NCBI GenBank assembly: GCA_028712795.1
Contig: JAQTPT010000043.1
Location: 1 to 35,415 of the forward strand
DNA: 35,415 nt
Reading direction: 5' to 3'
From: Methylococcales bacterium
GTDB lineage: Bacteria > Pseudomonadota > Gammaproteobacteria > Methylococcales > Methylomonadaceae
Shown: positions 33,558 to 35,415 of the stretch, one piece after another
Layout of the letters: every line of letters begins with the position of its first letter
Numbering within the stretch: the stretch's first letter is position 1
Translations under genes and position numbers: made by a program
Notes under the pieces: model-generated
Database searches by the model: none
The model's input: only the letters and a program-made list of their open reading frames with translations
What the model was told of the DNA's origin: nothing

Positions 33558-33998
33558 TTATATTTTCATTAATTTCAAACCTTCATGCGCAATTTCGATG
33601 CTTTCAACGGCAATCTCGTTGGCATCCGATTTAAGATCGGGAGCCGTGACCTTGACCGGAAAACATCGGGTTGCCGTCCATGCGGCAACCGGGACGTGTT
33701 TCTCGTTAAGTAGCCGAATAGTCAAGTCGCGGCGTTTTTCAACGCGCTCGTTGGCGATTTCCTCCAGCCAAGTGTTAAAGTCGAAATCACCTTCAAATTT
33801 ACCGCGTTTCAAAGTGATATTGCTGATTTTACCCATGCCCGGTATGCAGATTTTACTAAAATCCAAGCTGTCGCTATGCCGGTATTCGATTTTTTCCCTT
33901 TCCATCACCAGACCTGTTACTTCAGTGAAGCTGATTTTTGCGCCGCCCCAGTCGACCTGGAAATGAAATCGGGGAATTGGATATTCTTGTGCTGCCAT
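33558..33998 (-). CDS. CIS inner tube protein (Afp1-like)
   Basis: A 146-aa protein with the major tube signature: YPIPRFHFQVDWGGAKISFT, then EVTGLVMEREKIEYRHSDS, ITLKRGKFEGDFDFNTWLEE, and the late SDANEIAVESIEIAHEGLKL. Hexamers of this protein stack into the tube ejected on contraction. ATG at 33998, with AGGAT about 8 nt upstream. It follows the sheath gene after about 50 bp. Only one major tube gene is seen in the window. Confidence 0.92.
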   Translation of the reverse strand: MAAQEYPIPRFHFQVDWGGAKISFTEVTGLVMEREKIEYRHSDSLDFSKICIPGMGKISNITLKRGKFEGDFDFNTWLEEIANERVEKRRDLTIRLLNEKHVPVAAWTATRCFPVKVTAPDLKSDANEIAVESIEIAHEGLKLMKI

Positions 33999-34049
33999 GA
34001 TACTTATCCTTTTTGCTTAATGAAAGATGGAGTGTTCTAGCGCTTTCTT

Positions 34050-35300
34050 TTATGATTCAGCCATTTTGTGCGAGAACTTGAGGATGATAAATTCTGCAGG
34101 ACGCACAACCGCCATGCCTATTTCAATAATCATGCGGCCTTCGAGGATGTCAAGCGGCGTCATGGTTTTGCCTAGACCCACAGCCACATAAAACGCATGT
34201 TCGGGTTTTATACCTTGTAAAGCCCCCTGCCGCCAGAGCGTGATCAGGAAATTTTCAATCATGGCCTGTACTTTCACCCAGGTGTTGGCGTCGTTCGGCT
34301 CGAATACGAATTGCCCGGTGGCTTTTTTAACCGACTCTTCGACAAAATTGAAGAAACGCCGAACGCTGATATATCGCCATTCGTTGTCGTTACCCGCCAA
34401 CGTGCGAGCCCCCCATACGAGAGTGCCTTTGCCGGTGAAGGAACGGATAATGTTAATCGATTTACCCGCGTTGACATCGACGTTGTACTCACCTTGCTGC
34501 TCCTGGCTTATTTTTACGGCAGGGCTGATGACAGCGTTCAGGCTGACATTGGCTGGCGCTTTCCAAACACCACGATCACGATCAACGGCAGCATAGACAC
34601 CGGCAATAGCACCGCTAGGAGGGAGCAAATTAAGGGCATCGGCGGCTTTTGTCACTAAATCCTTATAGCTCCCAAACGAGGCTAACAGCGCTTCATTGAG
34701 CGTTTTTTCATAATTGTTTTGCGAGGCTTCCAAAAAGTGGAAAAAAGCGATGGCTTCATTAACTGCTGATAAGGTCGGGCCGATGGCGACTGAGCCTCTG
34801 AGTTTGGCGGTATTGGCTGAGGTGTAGGCGGAAGAGACATCGTTAGCCGTTACTGATGCAAGCAAAGCACTGCTGTCGGTAAGGCCAAGGAATTCACAGA
34901 CTACATCCACGTCTGCTTTGTCGGCGGGCAGATTTAGAAGATTGATGGTGTCTTCCCCCAAATCAGCTAAAAATTTGTGATGGGTGGCAAGGGTTTTCAG
35001 TACCGCATTAATATTGGAGCTGGTAATGTATTTGCTGATGTCGTCTTTTAATTTAAAGCGGCTTGAACTGGCGGCAGGGGCGATATCATTACGTGTTTTT
35101 ATCGCTTTGACAATATCAACCATATATTCGGTCAAGGGCTGTAATACATTTTTTATATCATCGGCTGAAGCATCCGCAGCCACCGCATTGTAAGTGCCTA
35201 GCAGAGCTTTTAAACGGTCTTCAAGGCTGAGCTTGGCATCAGTGGATAAAGTGTTTTTAACTGTAACAGCCTTATCGACAAAGTCTTCAACGTATCTACT
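34050..35300 (-). CDS. Contractile sheath protein, 5' end disturbed
   Basis: The open frame runs from a TAA at 35301-35303 to the stop at 34050; its only usual start is GTG at 35183 (377 aa). The C-terminal half is a typical sheath C-terminal domain: GAIAGVYAAVDRDRGVWKAP, then ISQEQQGEYNVDVNAGKSIN, GTLVWGARTLAGNDNEWRYI, SVRRFFNFVEESVKKATGQF, and LEGRMIIEIGMAVVRPAEFI. The frame upstream of the GTG (VEDFVDKAVTVKNTLSTDAK, then LSLEDRLKALLGTYNA) also looks like real protein, so the true start lies further upstream. It appears to be cut off by frame changes between 35294 and 35330. The protein forms the contractile outer sheath around the tube. Confidence 0.8.
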   Translation of the reverse strand, partial: SRYVEDFVDKAVTVKNTLSTDAKLSLEDRLKALLGTYNAVAADASADDIKNVLQPLTEYMVDIVKAIKTRNDIAPAASSSRFKLKDDISKYITSSNINAVLKTLATHHKFLADLGEDTINLLNLPADKADVDVVCEFLGLTDSSALLASVTANDVSSAYTSANTAKLRGSVAIGPTLSAVNEAIAFFHFLEASQNNYEKTLNEALLASFGSYKDLVTKAADALNLLPPSGAIAGVYAAVDRDRGVWKAPANVSLNAVISPAVKISQEQQGEYNVDVNAGKSINIIRSFTGKGTLVWGARTLAGNDNEWRYISVRRFFNFVEESVKKATGQFVFEPNDANTWVKVQAMIENFLITLWRQGALQGIKPEHAFYVAVGLGKTMTPLDILEGRMIIEIGMAVVRPAEFIILKFSHKMAES

Positions 35301-35324
35301 TTAAATTCCAGGGGAAAACCAACA

Positions 35325-35415
35325 TCAAACCTGCAAGGTTTGCGCTTTTTGAGTAATTAAATCTGCCAAAGAGGGAAGTTCGAATCGCCCAGACACGCGA
35401 TCATAAACGTAATCG
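35325..35415 (-). CDS. Partial frame at the window edge, possibly the sheath N-terminal part
   Basis: The minus-strand frame DYVYDRVSGRFELPSLADLI then TQKAQTLQV ends at TGA 35325-35327 and continues beyond the right edge. It is in the same frame as the downstream sheath frame. Between them a third frame reads FDVGFPLEFKVDT. It may be the N-terminal region of the same sheath protein broken by two indels, or the end of a separate gene. I cannot identify it from the fragment. Confidence 0.4.
   Translation of the reverse strand, partial: DYVYDRVSGRFELPSLADLITQKAQTLQV

Overview
The window looks like a chromosomal segment of a Gammaproteobacterium, possibly a Methylococcales-type methanotroph. That placement is an inference from the CoaBC and RibA sequences and from the gene mix; no 16S or other marker is present. 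No tRNA, rRNA, CRISPR array, integrase or transposase was recognised.

Left edge (1-2010), core genes: the 3' part of coaBC, a convergent SAM-dependent methyltransferase, and ribA (GTP cyclohydrolase II).

Defence-type island (about 2040-10700), all on the minus strand: a very tight five-gene operon transcribed right to left. It encodes a PLD-domain SNF2-like helicase (1051 aa), HicA toxin, HicB antitoxin, a large Eco57I/type ISP-like N6-adenine DNA methyltransferase, and a DUF3800 protein. The methyltransferase reading frame appears to have lost its natural start to an in-frame TGA at codon 27, and it carries a REP-like palindrome within the coding sequence. The island is bordered by two copies of the 3' end of an M20 amidohydrolase gene. 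One belongs to the intact gene at 10709-11884 and the other is an orphan fragment at 2056-2139. This suggests the island arrived by recombination at that gene.

Contractile injection system (11988-35415), all on the minus strand: an extracellular-type CIS (eCIS) cluster. In transcription order it encodes sheath, inner tube, second tube protein, DUF5908 protein, LysM hub protein, VgrG/Pvc8-like spike, PAAR tip, gp25-like baseplate protein, a baseplate J-like protein split in two frames, a second very large baseplate protein, a conserved 576-aa protein with a C-terminal membrane helix, the tape-measure protein, a 1022-aa DUF4157 metallopeptidase-like protein with repeats (candidate cargo), a small membrane protein bracketed by direct repeats, a PIN/Phd toxin-antitoxin pair, and the AAA+ ATPase. 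The operon start and any tail-terminator gene lie beyond the right edge. No tail-fibre (Afp13-like) gene was recognised.

The most notable points are the hicAB module embedded in a helicase/methyltransferase operon, the apparent nonsense codon in the methyltransferase, the M20 3'-end duplication around the island, the homopolymer-associated split of the baseplate J gene, the membrane helix on an eCIS component, and the long repeat-bearing DUF4157 protein.
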